Made by a program: the position numbers and the translations under genes. Below, piece by piece: positions 1 through 8,373 of a stretch of DNA of 64,000 bases. The notes under the pieces are model-generated. The model saw nothing but the letters and a program-made list of their open reading frames with translations. It did not search any database and was not told where the DNA came from. The DNA is from Rhizobium sp. JAB6 (lineage in GTDB: Bacteria > Pseudomonadota > Alphaproteobacteria > Rhizobiales > Rhizobiaceae), in contig NZ_PYJQ01000010.1 of NCBI RefSeq assembly GCF_003024605.1, positions 372,001-436,000 on the forward strand. Direction: 5' to 3'. Each line of letters opens with the position of its first letter. Positions within the stretch are counted from its first letter, which is position 1.

Positions 1-722
1 CCCTGCGTGGTGACGGTATATTGGAAGGCATTGGTGCCCGACACCGGTGGCCCGCCGATCGTACCGCCGGAAACCTGTACGTTCTGATCGCGAAGCGCCT
101 GAACGATGTCGCCGGCGGTCATGCCATAGGCGGCAAGCTTTTCAGGATCCAGCCAGATGCGCAGCGAATATTGACGCTCGCCGAAGAGCTGCACGTCGCC
201 GACACCATCCAGACGAACCAGAAGGTCGCGGATACGCGTACGGGCATAGTTGGAGATATACAGCTGATCGTATCGATTGTTCGGCGATAGGAGATGCACG
301 ACCATCATCAGGTCGGGCGAACTCTTGACCGTGGTGATGCCGATGCGTCTGACATCTTCCGGCAGGCGAGGTTCGGCGATGGAAACGCGGTTCTGCACCA
401 GCACCTGCGCCTTGTCGAGGTCGGTGCCGAGCTTGAAGGTGATCGTCAGCGCCATGGAGCCGTCGGCACTCGAATAGGAGGACATGTAGAGCATGTCCTC
501 GACGCCGTTGATTTCCTGCTCGATCGGCGTCGCCACGGTATCGGCGATGGTCTGGGCATCGGCACCCGGGTAGGAGGTACGCACGACGATAGTCGGCGGC
601 GCGACTTCGGGATATTGCGCCACCGGCAGCTGGAAATAGGCGATGCCGCCGACGATCAACAGCACGATGGATAGGACCGATGCGAAGATCGGCCGATCGA
701 CGAAGAAGTGGGAAAACCTCAT
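1..722 (-). CDS. RND-family efflux pump, inner-membrane subunit (C-terminal part missing)
   Basis: This encodes the first 240 residues of a hydrophobe/amphiphile efflux (HAE1, AcrB/MexB-like) proton antiporter of the inner membrane; the gene runs off the left end of the window. The protein opens with MRFSHFFVDRPIFASVLSIV, the typical first cytoplasmic helix and membrane segment. The periplasmic porter-domain signatures GGIAYFQLPVAQYP and AQTIADTVATPIEQEINGV follow. Its ATG overlaps the TGA of the adaptor gene by 4 bp (ATGA), so the two are translationally coupled and form a drug or solvent efflux operon. An outer-membrane partner (TolC/OprM type) is not seen in the window. The substrate cannot be read from this part. 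Confidence 0.95.
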   Translation of the reverse strand, partial: MRFSHFFVDRPIFASVLSIVLLIVGGIAYFQLPVAQYPEVAPPTIVVRTSYPGADAQTIADTVATPIEQEINGVEDMLYMSSYSSADGSMALTITFKLGTDLDKAQVLVQNRVSIAEPRLPEDVRRIGITTVKSSPDLMMVVHLLSPNNRYDQLYISNYARTRIRDLLVRLDGVGDVQLFGERQYSLRIWLDPEKLAAYGMTAGDIVQALRDQNVQVSGGTIGGPPVSGTNAFQYTVTTQ

Positions 723-1900
723 TGGCTCGTCCCCTGTGAATCGGCCTGGGCTGGTGGCTCGTCATTCGTCGCCTGCTGCGGCAGCTCAATCAGCTGCGGC
801 GTCACCTTGACGCCGGGCCGGATGCGCATCAGCCCGTTGACGACGATGGTCTCGTCACCGGTCATGCCGTCGCGGATGACGCGATAGCCATAGAGTTTCG
901 GCCCGAGACGAACGGATTTCGGCGTGACGTTGCCGGCGGTATCGACGGTATAGACGACGCGCTGGTTCTGATCGGAACCGATGGCTTCATCCGGCACGAG
1001 GATCGCCTTGTAGCTGTTGGACCCCTGCACTTGAACGCGTCCGAAAAGCCCGGGCTGCAGAATAAGATTGGGATTGGGAAAGCGTGCGCGGACGCGGATG
1101 GTTCCGGTCTCGTTATCGACGCGGTTTTCGGCGAAGTCGAGCTTGCCCTTGAACGGCTTCTGCTTGGAATCGGCAATCGTCACGGTCACATCGAGACCGC
1201 CGCCGCCCTGCTGCAGAGCGCTGCCATTCTTGCGGGCCTCATCGGCGTAGGAGAGCAGCCGGCGCTCATCAACATCGAAATAGAAGTCGATGGGGTCGAG
1301 CGACACGATGGTCGTCAGCACGGTCTGATCGGCCTGCACGAGGTTGCCGACAGAGATCAGGCGCCGGTCGATGCGGCCGCTGAGCGGCGCGGTGATCCTG
1401 GTGAAATCCATGTCCAGATTGGCGCGATCGACCGTCGCCTGCGCTCCACGCACATTCGCCTGCGCCGAAAGGAGATCGCGGCGTCGATCATCGAGGGTCG
1501 AAGCCGACTGGCTACCCGTCGTCGACAGGGACTCCGCCCGCTTATATTGCGCATCGGCAAGCGTCAGCGACGATTTTGCCACTTCCAGCGCGGCCGTCGC
1601 CTCGTTCAGCGTGGTGACGAAAGGCCGCTGGTCGATGACGAAAAGCAGATCTCCCTGCTTGACGATCGCGCCATCCTGGAAATGCACCTCCTGCAGGTAA
1701 CCGCCGACCCGCGAGCGCACGGAAACCTCATCGACCGCCTGGAAGCGCCCGATGAACTCGTCGCTATCGACGACATCGCGAACCACAGGCTTGGCGACCG
1801 TAACGGGCGGCGACGGCGGCGCACCTTGGGCAAGCGCCTGGGCACTCGAGAAAACGGCAATAGCACAGCTCAACAAGACGGCACGCGGCAGCATCGGCAT
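719..1900 (-). CDS. RND efflux periplasmic adaptor (membrane fusion protein)
   Basis: This 393-residue adaptor links the inner-membrane RND pump to an outer-membrane channel. A signal peptide covers about residues 1-24 (MPMLPRAVLLSCAIAVFSSA, then QALAQG). It is followed by the barrel-sandwich/lipoyl half-motif around residues 60-85 (VRSRVGGYLQEVHFQDG), a helical hairpin rich in Ala and Gln, the second lipoyl half (ITAPLSGRIDRRLISVGNLV) and a beta-barrel domain. The start has a strong AAGGGGGG ribosome-binding site. It is the first gene of the operon and its stop overlaps the pump start. It resembles the AcrA/MexA and Brucella BepD/BepF group; assignment to one of these is inference. A candidate operator lies upstream at 2089-2115. 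Confidence 0.95.
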   Translation of the reverse strand: MPMLPRAVLLSCAIAVFSSAQALAQGAPPSPPVTVAKPVVRDVVDSDEFIGRFQAVDEVSVRSRVGGYLQEVHFQDGAIVKQGDLLFVIDQRPFVTTLNEATAALEVAKSSLTLADAQYKRAESLSTTGSQSASTLDDRRRDLLSAQANVRGAQATVDRANLDMDFTRITAPLSGRIDRRLISVGNLVQADQTVLTTIVSLDPIDFYFDVDERRLLSYADEARKNGSALQQGGGGLDVTVTIADSKQKPFKGKLDFAENRVDNETGTIRVRARFPNPNLILQPGLFGRVQVQGSNSYKAILVPDEAIGSDQNQRVVYTVDTAGNVTPKSVRLGPKLYGYRVIRDGMTGDETIVVNGLMRIRPGVKVTPQLIELPQQATNDEPPAQADSQGTSQ

Positions 1901-2088
1901 GAAGCCCCCCTTGAAAACCGCATGCGGCAGTAGGCGCCGTCATCACGGTACGCTCACGAAATTTGTCTGCAACTTTCCGCGAAGAACCCGTCGCCATCAG
2001 GCGCAGTGAATCAGGTCGCTTCGGACTTCCCCAACATGCGCCACGGACCGCGCCGGCCCGGGGGTATCAACCGGAACGTGGTCCGGCA

Positions 2089-2115
2089 ACATGCGTGTAT
2101 GTATAAACGGTTTAT
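2089..2115. promoter_or_regulatory. Two adjacent palindromes upstream of the RND efflux operon, candidate repressor operator
   Basis: The 312-bp gap between the adaptor (starts at 1900, leftward) and the ABC-F gene stop at 2213 holds two adjacent inverted repeats. One is ACAT-N6-ATGT at 2089-2102 and the other is ATAAAC-G-GTTTAT at 2103-2115. Efflux operons of this class are usually repressed by a TetR-family protein bound to such palindromes. No regulator gene is visible in the window. The rest of the gap shows nothing clear. Confidence 0.4.
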
Positions 2116-2212
2116 CGGATTCGACAACAGGGAATGAGCCGGCCGCGACCGAGCGCAACCGATTGTTTTTACTGCATAGTGAAGACGCGCATAGGATGAG
2201 CCGATATGAGCC

Positions 2213-4036
2213 TCAGCCCTCCAGCTCCTCGCGTAGCATTTCGAGCTCGAGCCATTCCTCTTCCATCTTGGTCAGGCTTTCGCGCAGCTTTTCCATCTCC
2301 GCTGCAAGACGGTTGAACGTTGCGGCATCCTTGGAAAAGAGGTTCGGATCGGCCATTTTCTTTTCGCGGGCCGCAATCTCGGCTTCAGCCTTGGCCATTT
2401 CCTTCGGCAGGTTTTCGAGGGCGAATTTCTGCTTGTAGGAAAGCTTGCCCTTTCCCTTCGAGGCGTCGGAAGCCGGCGCTTCGGCCGATTTCGGCTTCTC
2501 AGCCGCTTTCTCAGCCCGCCTGCGTTCCTCCATCGCCCCCTTGCGCTGGGCGAGCATGTCGGAATAACCGCCGGCATATTCGATCCAGCGGCCGTCGGGC
2601 TCTTCCGGATCGGCGGGCGCGATCGTCGAGGTCACGGTGCGGTCGAGGAAGTCGCGGTCGTGGCTGACGAGGATGACCGTGCCGGCAAAACCGGAGACGA
2701 TTTCCTGCAGCAGGTCGAGCGTCTCGATGTCGAGATCGTTCGTCGGTTCGTCGAGGATCAGGAGGTTGGTCGGCCGTGACAGGATGCGGGCCAGCATCAG
2801 CCGGGCGCGTTCGCCGCCGGAAAGGTTCTTGATTGGCGTACGCGCCTGCTCCGGCTGGAACAGGAATTCCTTCATATAGCCGGTCACATGCCGCTGCTCG
2901 CCATTGACGAGCAGGTTCTCGCCACGACCGTCGGTCAGATAATTGGCGAGCGTGTCTTCCAGGTTCAGCTCCTCGCGCTTCTGGTCGAGCGTCGCGATTT
3001 CCAGATTGGTGCCGAGCTTCACCGTGCCGCTGTCCGGCTCCAGCTGACCGGTGAGCATCTTCAGAAGCGTCGTCTTGCCGGCGCCGTTCGGGCCGACGAG
3101 ACCAATGCAATCGCCGCGATGTACGCGGATCGAAAAAGGCGCGACGATGACCCGATCATTATAGGACTTGGTGATCTTGTCCGCCTCGATCACCAGCTTG
3201 CCGCTTTCCTGCGCATCGGAAGCCGCCGCCTGTACCGTGCCCAAAGCACCCTTATGGCCGCGATAGCGCGAGCGCATATCCTGGAGCTCGCCGAGACGGC
3301 GCATATTGCGTTTGCGCCGCGCCGTCACGCCGTAGCGCAGCCAGTGCTCCTCGCGCTCGATCTGCTTGCCGAGCTTGTGCTGCTCGAGCTCTTCGGCTTC
3401 CAGCACCTGATCGCGCCAGGCCTCGAAATGGGCAAATCCCCTGTCCAGACGGCGCGAGGTGCCGCGGTCGAGCCATACCGTTGCAGTCGAAACCTTCTCC
3501 AGGAAACGCCGGTCGTGCGAAATCAGCACCAGCGCGCTGCGGCTCTTCTGCAGCTCGCCTTCCAGCCATTCAATGGTCGGCAGATCCAGATGGTTCGTCG
3601 GCTCGTCCAGCAGCAGGATATCCGGCTCCGGGGCCAGAACACGGGCGAGAGCCGCGCGGCGCGCCTCACCGCCGGAAAGGTTCTTGGGATCCTCTTCGCC
3701 GGTCAGGCCGAGATGGGAGAGCAGATAGGTGACGCGATAGGGATCGTCGCCAGGTCCAAGACCGGCTTCGGCATAGGTGGCAACCGTCTTGTATCCGGCA
3801 AAATCCGGAGCCTGCTCGAGATAGCGCACGGTCGACGACGGATGGCGGAAGACTTCTCCCGATTGGGCCTCGACCAGACCGGCAGCGATCTTCAGGAGCG
3901 TCGATTTGCCTGAACCGTTGCGGCCGACAAGGCAGATCTTGTCGCCCGGCTCCACCTGCAGGCCGGCACCGGCGAGCAAGGGCGCACCGCCGAAGCTCAG
4001 AAAGATGTCGTCGAGTTTCAGAATGGGAGGGGCCAA
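2213..4036 (-). CDS. uup: ABC-F family ATPase, Uup type
   Basis: This soluble protein has two ATP-binding cassettes and no membrane domain. Walker A boxes are GRNGSGKST (residues 38-46) and GPNGAGKTT (about residue 312). Walker B and following residues read LLLDEPTNHLDLPT and LILDEPTNDLDIET, and each cassette has an LSGGE signature. A charged coiled-coil tail (about residues 500-607, rich in Lys, Glu and Ala) is the hallmark of Uup rather than EttA. ABC-F proteins act on ribosomes or nucleic acid; Uup affects transposon excision and ribosome function in E. coli. The start is TTG with GGAG 7 nt upstream, lying inside the end of thiN. Only 2 nt separate it from the thiN stop, so the pair is coupled. 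Confidence 0.93.
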   Translation of the reverse strand: MAPPILKLDDIFLSFGGAPLLAGAGLQVEPGDKICLVGRNGSGKSTLLKIAAGLVEAQSGEVFRHPSSTVRYLEQAPDFAGYKTVATYAEAGLGPGDDPYRVTYLLSHLGLTGEEDPKNLSGGEARRAALARVLAPEPDILLLDEPTNHLDLPTIEWLEGELQKSRSALVLISHDRRFLEKVSTATVWLDRGTSRRLDRGFAHFEAWRDQVLEAEELEQHKLGKQIEREEHWLRYGVTARRKRNMRRLGELQDMRSRYRGHKGALGTVQAAASDAQESGKLVIEADKITKSYNDRVIVAPFSIRVHRGDCIGLVGPNGAGKTTLLKMLTGQLEPDSGTVKLGTNLEIATLDQKREELNLEDTLANYLTDGRGENLLVNGEQRHVTGYMKEFLFQPEQARTPIKNLSGGERARLMLARILSRPTNLLILDEPTNDLDIETLDLLQEIVSGFAGTVILVSHDRDFLDRTVTSTIAPADPEEPDGRWIEYAGGYSDMLAQRKGAMEERRRAEKAAEKPKSAEAPASDASKGKGKLSYKQKFALENLPKEMAKAEAEIAAREKKMADPNLFSKDAATFNRLAAEMEKLRESLTKMEEEWLELEMLREELEG

Positions 4037-4038
4037 GA

Positions 4039-4692
4039 TCAGACTCCGGAAAGGTCATAGGGGCGGGCGAGAACCACGGCCCTGCCTCTGCCGAGCGAAA
4101 AGCGCACGTCGCCTTCCGCCACGTTGGAAATGGTGCGTGATGCGCCGAAGGGCAAATGAAAATCGCGCAAGGGGTAGCGGGCATTTTCGATGGAAAGGCC
4201 CGTCAGATCGCTGAAACCAAGGACGGAGAACAGCGAGCCTGATGGCAGCGTCAGCGTGAGATTGCCCGACGGAAGCGGCACCGCCTCCTCGTCACCCGAC
4301 GTCAGCAGCACGTCGAAGCCTTTTTCGGCGAGCTGAATACCATAGAGCAGGTGCTGGATCGCGTGATCCGAGCGCTCGCCGCCCATGGCGCCAGCAAGGA
4401 TCAGCTGGACGGCGCCGCGATCGATCGCTTCCGAGACGGCAATTTCGCCGTCGGTCGCAGCCTTTGCCGCCGGATAGGGCTGCTTCGGTACATTCGGAAA
4501 GGCTCCCTGCAGATCGGCAGGCGTGGAATCGAAGTCGCCGACCCAGAGCTCAGGCTCCACTCCGAGCGCGAGCGCGTGGCGCATGCCGCCGTCGGCTGCG
4601 ATGAAACGGCTGCCGGAAGTCGCGGCGCGCAATCGCTCCGTCAGGCGAAGCTCGCCGCCGAGCAGGATGGTGAAGGTGGTGGACTGGCTCAT
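4039..4692 (-). CDS. thiN: Thiamine pyrophosphokinase
   Basis: Transfers pyrophosphate from ATP to thiamine, giving thiamine diphosphate (TPP), in the cytoplasm. The 217-residue product shows the family's substrate-binding motifs: DGG at 34-36, GDFDS at 52-56, and a GAMGGERSDH segment near residue 110. The C-terminal half has the beta-sandwich pattern of TPK. It lies just upstream of, and 2 nt from, uup. The thiamine uptake genes thiBPQ lie 3 kb away on the other strand, behind a TPP riboswitch. ThiN would use the thiamine they import. No riboswitch is seen in front of thiN itself. Confidence 0.93.
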   Translation of the reverse strand: MSQSTTFTILLGGELRLTERLRAATSGSRFIAADGGMRHALALGVEPELWVGDFDSTPADLQGAFPNVPKQPYPAAKAATDGEIAVSEAIDRGAVQLILAGAMGGERSDHAIQHLLYGIQLAEKGFDVLLTSGDEEAVPLPSGNLTLTLPSGSLFSVLGFSDLTGLSIENARYPLRDFHLPFGASRTISNVAEGDVRFSLGRGRAVVLARPYDLSGV

Positions 4693-4764
4693 GAGGCAAG
4701 CCCATAGCGCAAAGTCATATCCCTAGGGAAGAGCGCCGTTACCGGAACGGCCCGGGCTGGCCGA

Positions 4765-5292
4765 TCATTCAGCCGTTTCCTTCATGGCGGCCTGGACGAC
4801 GCGTTCATAGCCGCTGACATAGCGATCGAACAGAAACGAAAAGCTCTCGATATCCTCGGGCGACCAATCGGCAAAGATGCTTCCGATAACGGCGTATTTC
4901 TGCACCTGGATTTCCGACAGCAAACGCTGCCCGAGCGTGGTCAGTACCACGACGATACGCCGCGCATCCGCCTGCGACGCCTTTCGGCGCAACACACCGC
5001 GCGCCACCATGTCGGCGGTGATCCGGCTCGCGCGCGAGGGATCGATGCGCAAGAGCTCGGCGATCGTGCCGACGGTCACTTCGCCCGTATCTTCCGCCCG
5101 CCGCACGACATCGAGCACATCGAGATGCGAAAGCTCGAGCCCCGGAGCGACGTGCTGAATGGCGAGCCTGCCGATCATGCGGCGGCCGGTCAGCAAGCGC
5201 ATGCGCATCATCGCCTGACCGATGCGCAGAAACTTCTCGTCTTCGGCCAGCGTCGGAACCTCGATATCTTTTGTATTCGTCGCAGATGTCAT
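4765..5292 (-). CDS. MarR-family transcriptional regulator
   Basis: A winged-helix regulator of about 175 residues. The recognition region reads IAELLRIDPSRASRITADMVARGVLRRK, followed by the wing ADARRIVVVLTTLGQRLL; helical ends provide the dimer interface. The reading frame stays open further upstream, but the ATG at 5292 (MTSATNTK) is preferred because a more distal start would overlap the shared promoter and palindrome at 5352-5380. It is divergent from the DHA2-type exporter at 5458. By analogy with MarR/exporter pairs it probably represses both genes and is released by a small phenolic or drug-like ligand; that is inference. Confidence 0.9.
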   Translation of the reverse strand: MTSATNTKDIEVPTLAEDEKFLRIGQAMMRMRLLTGRRMIGRLAIQHVAPGLELSHLDVLDVVRRAEDTGEVTVGTIAELLRIDPSRASRITADMVARGVLRRKASQADARRIVVVLTTLGQRLLSEIQVQKYAVIGSIFADWSPEDIESFSFLFDRYVSGYERVVQAAMKETAE

Positions 5293-5351
5293 CCCTGGAG
5301 CATAGCAGAGGTTGAGCGGAAACAAAACATGCAAATGGCATTCACCTGCCA

Positions 5352-5380
5352 TTGACAATTATATGCTAATAGCACATATC
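5352..5380 (+). promoter_or_regulatory. Promoter of the MFS exporter with an embedded palindrome, probable MarR operator
   Basis: A consensus -35 box TTGACA at 5352-5357 is followed 17 bp later by a -10-like CATATC at 5375-5380. Exactly between them is an 11-bp perfect palindrome, TGCTAATAGCA, at 5364-5374. A repressor bound there would occlude RNA polymerase. The position between two divergent genes, one of them a MarR regulator, makes an autoregulated operator the simplest reading. Confidence 0.6.
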
Positions 5381-5457
5381 TTCACTTATGAAGACCGGGC
5401 GCCCCGCGCATTCGCTCGATAGCGCAGCGTTCCGGCCCAGTTCGGGTTCCTTGCTCC

Positions 5458-6993
5458 ATGGACATGCAGACAACGTTTACGCCGCTCGTGGCGGATCACA
5501 AACGGCGGCTTATTCTTTTCCTGTTTCTGATGACTGCCATGTTCATGGCGACGCTCGACAACCAGATCGTCTCGACGGCACTGCCGACGATCGTCGGCGA
5601 GTTCGGGCAGCTGGAGCGTTTCGGCTGGATCGGCTCGGCCTATCTTCTCTCGCTTTCCGCCGTCATGCCCGTTTACGGCAAGCTCGGCGATCTCTTCGGC
5701 CGCAAATATGTGATGATGACGGCGATCGCCATCTTCACGATCGGCTCGGCCGTCTGTGGTCTGGCCGTCTCGATGAACACGCTGATCGCCGCTCGCGTCC
5801 TTCAAGGCTTCGGCGGCGGCGGCATCATGGTTTCGATCTTCGCTGTCAATGCCGATCTCTTCGAGCCGCGTGAGCGCGCACGCTACCAGAGCTATTCGAG
5901 CCTCGTGCTGATGGCCTCGGGCGCCATCGGCCCCGTTCTTGGCGGCACGATGAGCGATCTCTTCGGCTGGCGTTCGATCTTCCTCGTCAACGTGCCGATC
6001 GGCTTCATCGTGCTCGCCGGTCTCGCCTTCATGCTGCCCTATCGCAAGCCCGCCCGCCGTCCGAAGATCGATTATGCCGGCGCCGTCGTCCTTGCCCTGA
6101 CGACGACAAGCATCGTGCTTGCCGCCGACGGGAGCGAACTCTTCGGATCTCTGCTGTCGCCGGAATGCCTGGGCATCATCGCCTTCGGCGTGATCTGCGC
6201 CATCGCCTGGGTCTTCATCGAGCGCCGCGCGCTTGAGCCCATCGTGCCGATGACGCTCTTTCGCAATCCGACATTCGGCCTTCTGCTGATCATCTCGATC
6301 ACCAGCGGCGCCGTCGCCATCGGCATGGTCAACTATTTTGCGCTCTTCCTGCAAACGACGACAGGTCTTTCGCCCTCCATGGCCGGGCTGCTGTTCATCC
6401 TTCTGACCGGCGGCATCGTCTGCGGCTCCCTTTCCGCCGGTCGGCTGATCGCGGCCAGAGGCCGCTACAAGCCCTTTGCCGTCGCCAGCGCCAGCTGCAG
6501 CACCATCGCATTCGCTTCGCTTGCCTTCGTTCATGCCGGCACACCCATCGCCCTCATTGGCGGCCTGATGCTGCTGCATGGCATTGGCATCGGTCTTGCG
6601 CAGCAAGTGCCCGTCATCGGCGTACAGAATGCAGCCGGTGCGCGCGATATCGGCGCTGCGACCGGTGCCGTCACGCTGTCGCGCATGGGCGGCGCCTCCA
6701 TCGCCATCTCCATCTACGGCGCCATCATCGCCGCCAAGCTCGGCAATGTCGGCGTCTCCATATCGGGCGTATCCAATATCGAGGAGTTGACGCCGAAGAT
6801 GATGGCCGCCTTGCCCGAGGTTACCCGCGAGGCCGTCGCCAATGCCTATGCCGCCGCCTTCAGCCCATTGTTCATGACCGCCGCCGGCATCTGCCTGCTC
6901 GGCCTTTTGACCTCGCTGACGCTGAAGAACGTGCAGCTCCCGGGGGCGGCGAAGAAGTTCGAAAGCCCGGCGGTCGCGGAGGCTGCCGAGTAA
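5458..6993 (+). CDS. MFS drug:proton antiporter, DHA2 (14-TM, EmrB/QacA) family
   Basis: A 511-residue inner-membrane exporter. Motif D1-like residues LDNQIVSTALPTIVGEF appear in TM1 and motif A GKLGDLFGRKYVMM lies between TM2 and TM3. Motif C-like GAIGPVLGGTMSDLFGWRSIF appears in TM5, which is typical of antiporters. Length and hydrophobic pattern fit 14 membrane segments. The ATG at 5458 has no strong Shine-Dalgarno; ATG 5464 is possible. The divergent MarR gene and intervening palindrome suggest ligand-induced export of a toxic compound. The substrate is not predictable. Confidence 0.93.
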   Translation: MDMQTTFTPLVADHKRRLILFLFLMTAMFMATLDNQIVSTALPTIVGEFGQLERFGWIGSAYLLSLSAVMPVYGKLGDLFGRKYVMMTAIAIFTIGSAVCGLAVSMNTLIAARVLQGFGGGGIMVSIFAVNADLFEPRERARYQSYSSLVLMASGAIGPVLGGTMSDLFGWRSIFLVNVPIGFIVLAGLAFMLPYRKPARRPKIDYAGAVVLALTTTSIVLAADGSELFGSLLSPECLGIIAFGVICAIAWVFIERRALEPIVPMTLFRNPTFGLLLIISITSGAVAIGMVNYFALFLQTTTGLSPSMAGLLFILLTGGIVCGSLSAGRLIAARGRYKPFAVASASCSTIAFASLAFVHAGTPIALIGGLMLLHGIGIGLAQQVPVIGVQNAAGARDIGAATGAVTLSRMGGASIAISIYGAIIAAKLGNVGVSISGVSNIEELTPKMMAALPEVTREAVANAYAAAFSPLFMTAAGICLLGLLTSLTLKNVQLPGAAKKFESPAVAEAAE

Positions 6994-7068
6994 ATCGTTC
7001 ATGCTGCAATCGGCAAGGGAATCATTTCCCTTGTCATCCCTCCGTCACGAGACTAAATCTGCCCATGC

Positions 7069-7168
7069 TCTAACGGGGTGCCTCATGTCCTTCAGGACAT
7101 TTGGCTGAGAGGCTTTCACCAGCCAACCCGCGGAACCTGATCCGGCTAACACCGGCGGAGGGATTAGA
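7069..7168 (+). ncRNA. TPP riboswitch (THI element)
   Basis: The conserved core is present in order: GGGGTGCC (7076 on), a P3 hairpin ATGTCC-TTCA-GGACAT (7085-7100), GGCTGAGA (7103 on), ACCCGCGGAACCTGATCCGG (7126 on), and TAACACCGGCGGAGGGA (7147 on). The ends pair as P1 (TCTAA 7069-7073 with TTAGA 7164-7168). It binds thiamine pyrophosphate and turns down the downstream genes, here thiBPQ. The expression platform is not obvious. The leader continues another 172 nt to thiB and contains a RIME-like repeat. Confidence 0.96.
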
Positions 7169-7213
7169 CGCGTGACGAAATCATGGCGCCCTTTCCCCTT
7201 CAAGACGAAACCC

Positions 7214-7325
7214 AGAGCATGATGCCGAAAAGCGTAAGCGGTTTTTGGACGACATCATGTTCTAATTATTAATTTCAGAGCGGATCCAGATTTTAGGTCG
7301 ATAGACCTAAAATCATCCGGCTCTA
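7214..7325. repeat. RIME-like palindromic repeat, two stem-loops, in the thiBPQ leader
   Basis: The first palindrome has arms AGAGCATGATG (7214-7224) and CATCATGTTCT (7253-7263). The second contains the perfect 10-bp stem ATTTTAGGTC-GATA-GACCTAAAAT (7290-7313), flanked by AGAGCGGAT and ATCCGGCTCT. The first half is nearly identical to 21894-21943. Such dispersed rhizobial intergenic elements are known as RIME. The element ends directly at the thiB Shine-Dalgarno (AGGAGG, 7325-7330), so it is part of the transcribed leader. Confidence 0.8.
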
Positions 7326-7340
7326 GGAGGAGGCGCTGTC

Positions 7341-8369
7341 GTGCAAGACCGTTCGCTATTGTCATTCTTCGCCGGACTGGCCCTTGCCGCCGGCGCAACG
7401 TTTTTCGCTGTCCAGACAGCCGAGGCAGCAGACAAGACCCTGACCATCTACACCTATGAGAGCTTCACCGCCGATTGGGGTCCGGGCGCCAAGGTCAAGG
7501 CTGCCTTCGAGAAGACCTGCGGCTGCACGGTCAATTATGTCGCCGTCACCGACGGCGTCGCGCTTCTCTCCCGCCTGAAGCTGGAAGGCACCGGCACCAA
7601 GGCCGACGTCGTTCTCGGCCTCGACACCAATCTCATCGATGAAGCGAAGGATACCGGCCTCTTCGACGCGAGCGGTATCGACACCTCCGCTCTCAAAGTT
7701 CCCGGCGGTTTCAAGGATGATGTCTTCGTGCCCTACGACTACGGCCATTTCGCCGTGATCTATGACAGCCAGACGGTCAAGAATCCGCCGAAGAGCATGA
7801 AGGATCTCATCGAGGGCGATCCCAACCAGAAGATCGTCATCGAGGATCCGCGCACCTCGACGCCGGGTCTCGGCCTGCTGCTCTGGGTCAAGTCGATTTA
7901 TGGGGACAAGGCGGCCGATGCCTGGGCGAAGCTCAAGGGCCGCATCCTGACGGTGACGCCGGGCTGGTCGGAAGCCTATGACCTGTTCACCAAGGGCGAA
8001 GCGCCGATGGTGCTCTCCTATACGACGTCGCCGGCCTATCACATGATCGAGGATAAGACGGATCGCTATCAGGCCGCCGCCTTCTCGGAAGGACACTATA
8101 TCCAGATCGAGGTTGCCGGCCTGATCAAGTCCTCGCCGAACAAGGAGCTTGCCCGCGACTTCCTGAAGTTCATGATCTCCACGGGCTTCCAGGACATCAT
8201 CCCGACAAGCAACTGGATGATGCCGGTCGCGGCAACCTCCGAGCCGCTGCCGGATGCCTTCGATAAGCTCGTGGTGCCCTCGAAGACCTTCCTGATGAGC
8301 CCCGCCGACGTCGACAAGAACCGCAAGGCCTGGATCGACGAATGGCTGACCGCAACCAGCGGCAACTGA
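7341..8369 (+). CDS. thiB: Thiamine ABC transporter, periplasmic binding protein
   Basis: A 342-residue periplasmic protein that binds thiamine, thiamine phosphate and TPP for import. The GTG start follows AGGAGG at 7325-7330. A signal peptide covers about residues 1-30 (FFAGLALAAGATFFAVQTAEA). The mature part starts with DKTLTIYTYESFTADWGPG, close to the ThiB/TbpA N-terminus. Later family features include FVPYDYGHFAVIYD and EDPRTSTPGLGLLLW. It heads the thiBPQ operon behind the TPP riboswitch; thiP follows after 4 nt. Confidence 0.95.
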   Translation: MQDRSLLSFFAGLALAAGATFFAVQTAEAADKTLTIYTYESFTADWGPGAKVKAAFEKTCGCTVNYVAVTDGVALLSRLKLEGTGTKADVVLGLDTNLIDEAKDTGLFDASGIDTSALKVPGGFKDDVFVPYDYGHFAVIYDSQTVKNPPKSMKDLIEGDPNQKIVIEDPRTSTPGLGLLLWVKSIYGDKAADAWAKLKGRILTVTPGWSEAYDLFTKGEAPMVLSYTTSPAYHMIEDKTDRYQAAAFSEGHYIQIEVAGLIKSSPNKELARDFLKFMISTGFQDIIPTSNWMMPVAATSEPLPDAFDKLVVPSKTFLMSPADVDKNRKAWIDEWLTATSGN

Positions 8370-8373
8370 CGCC

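Noticed and set aside
5386..7002. 538-codon frame opposite the MFS exporter
   Set aside because: Low-complexity Asp/His/Gly/Arg-rich translation antisense to a clear transporter gene.
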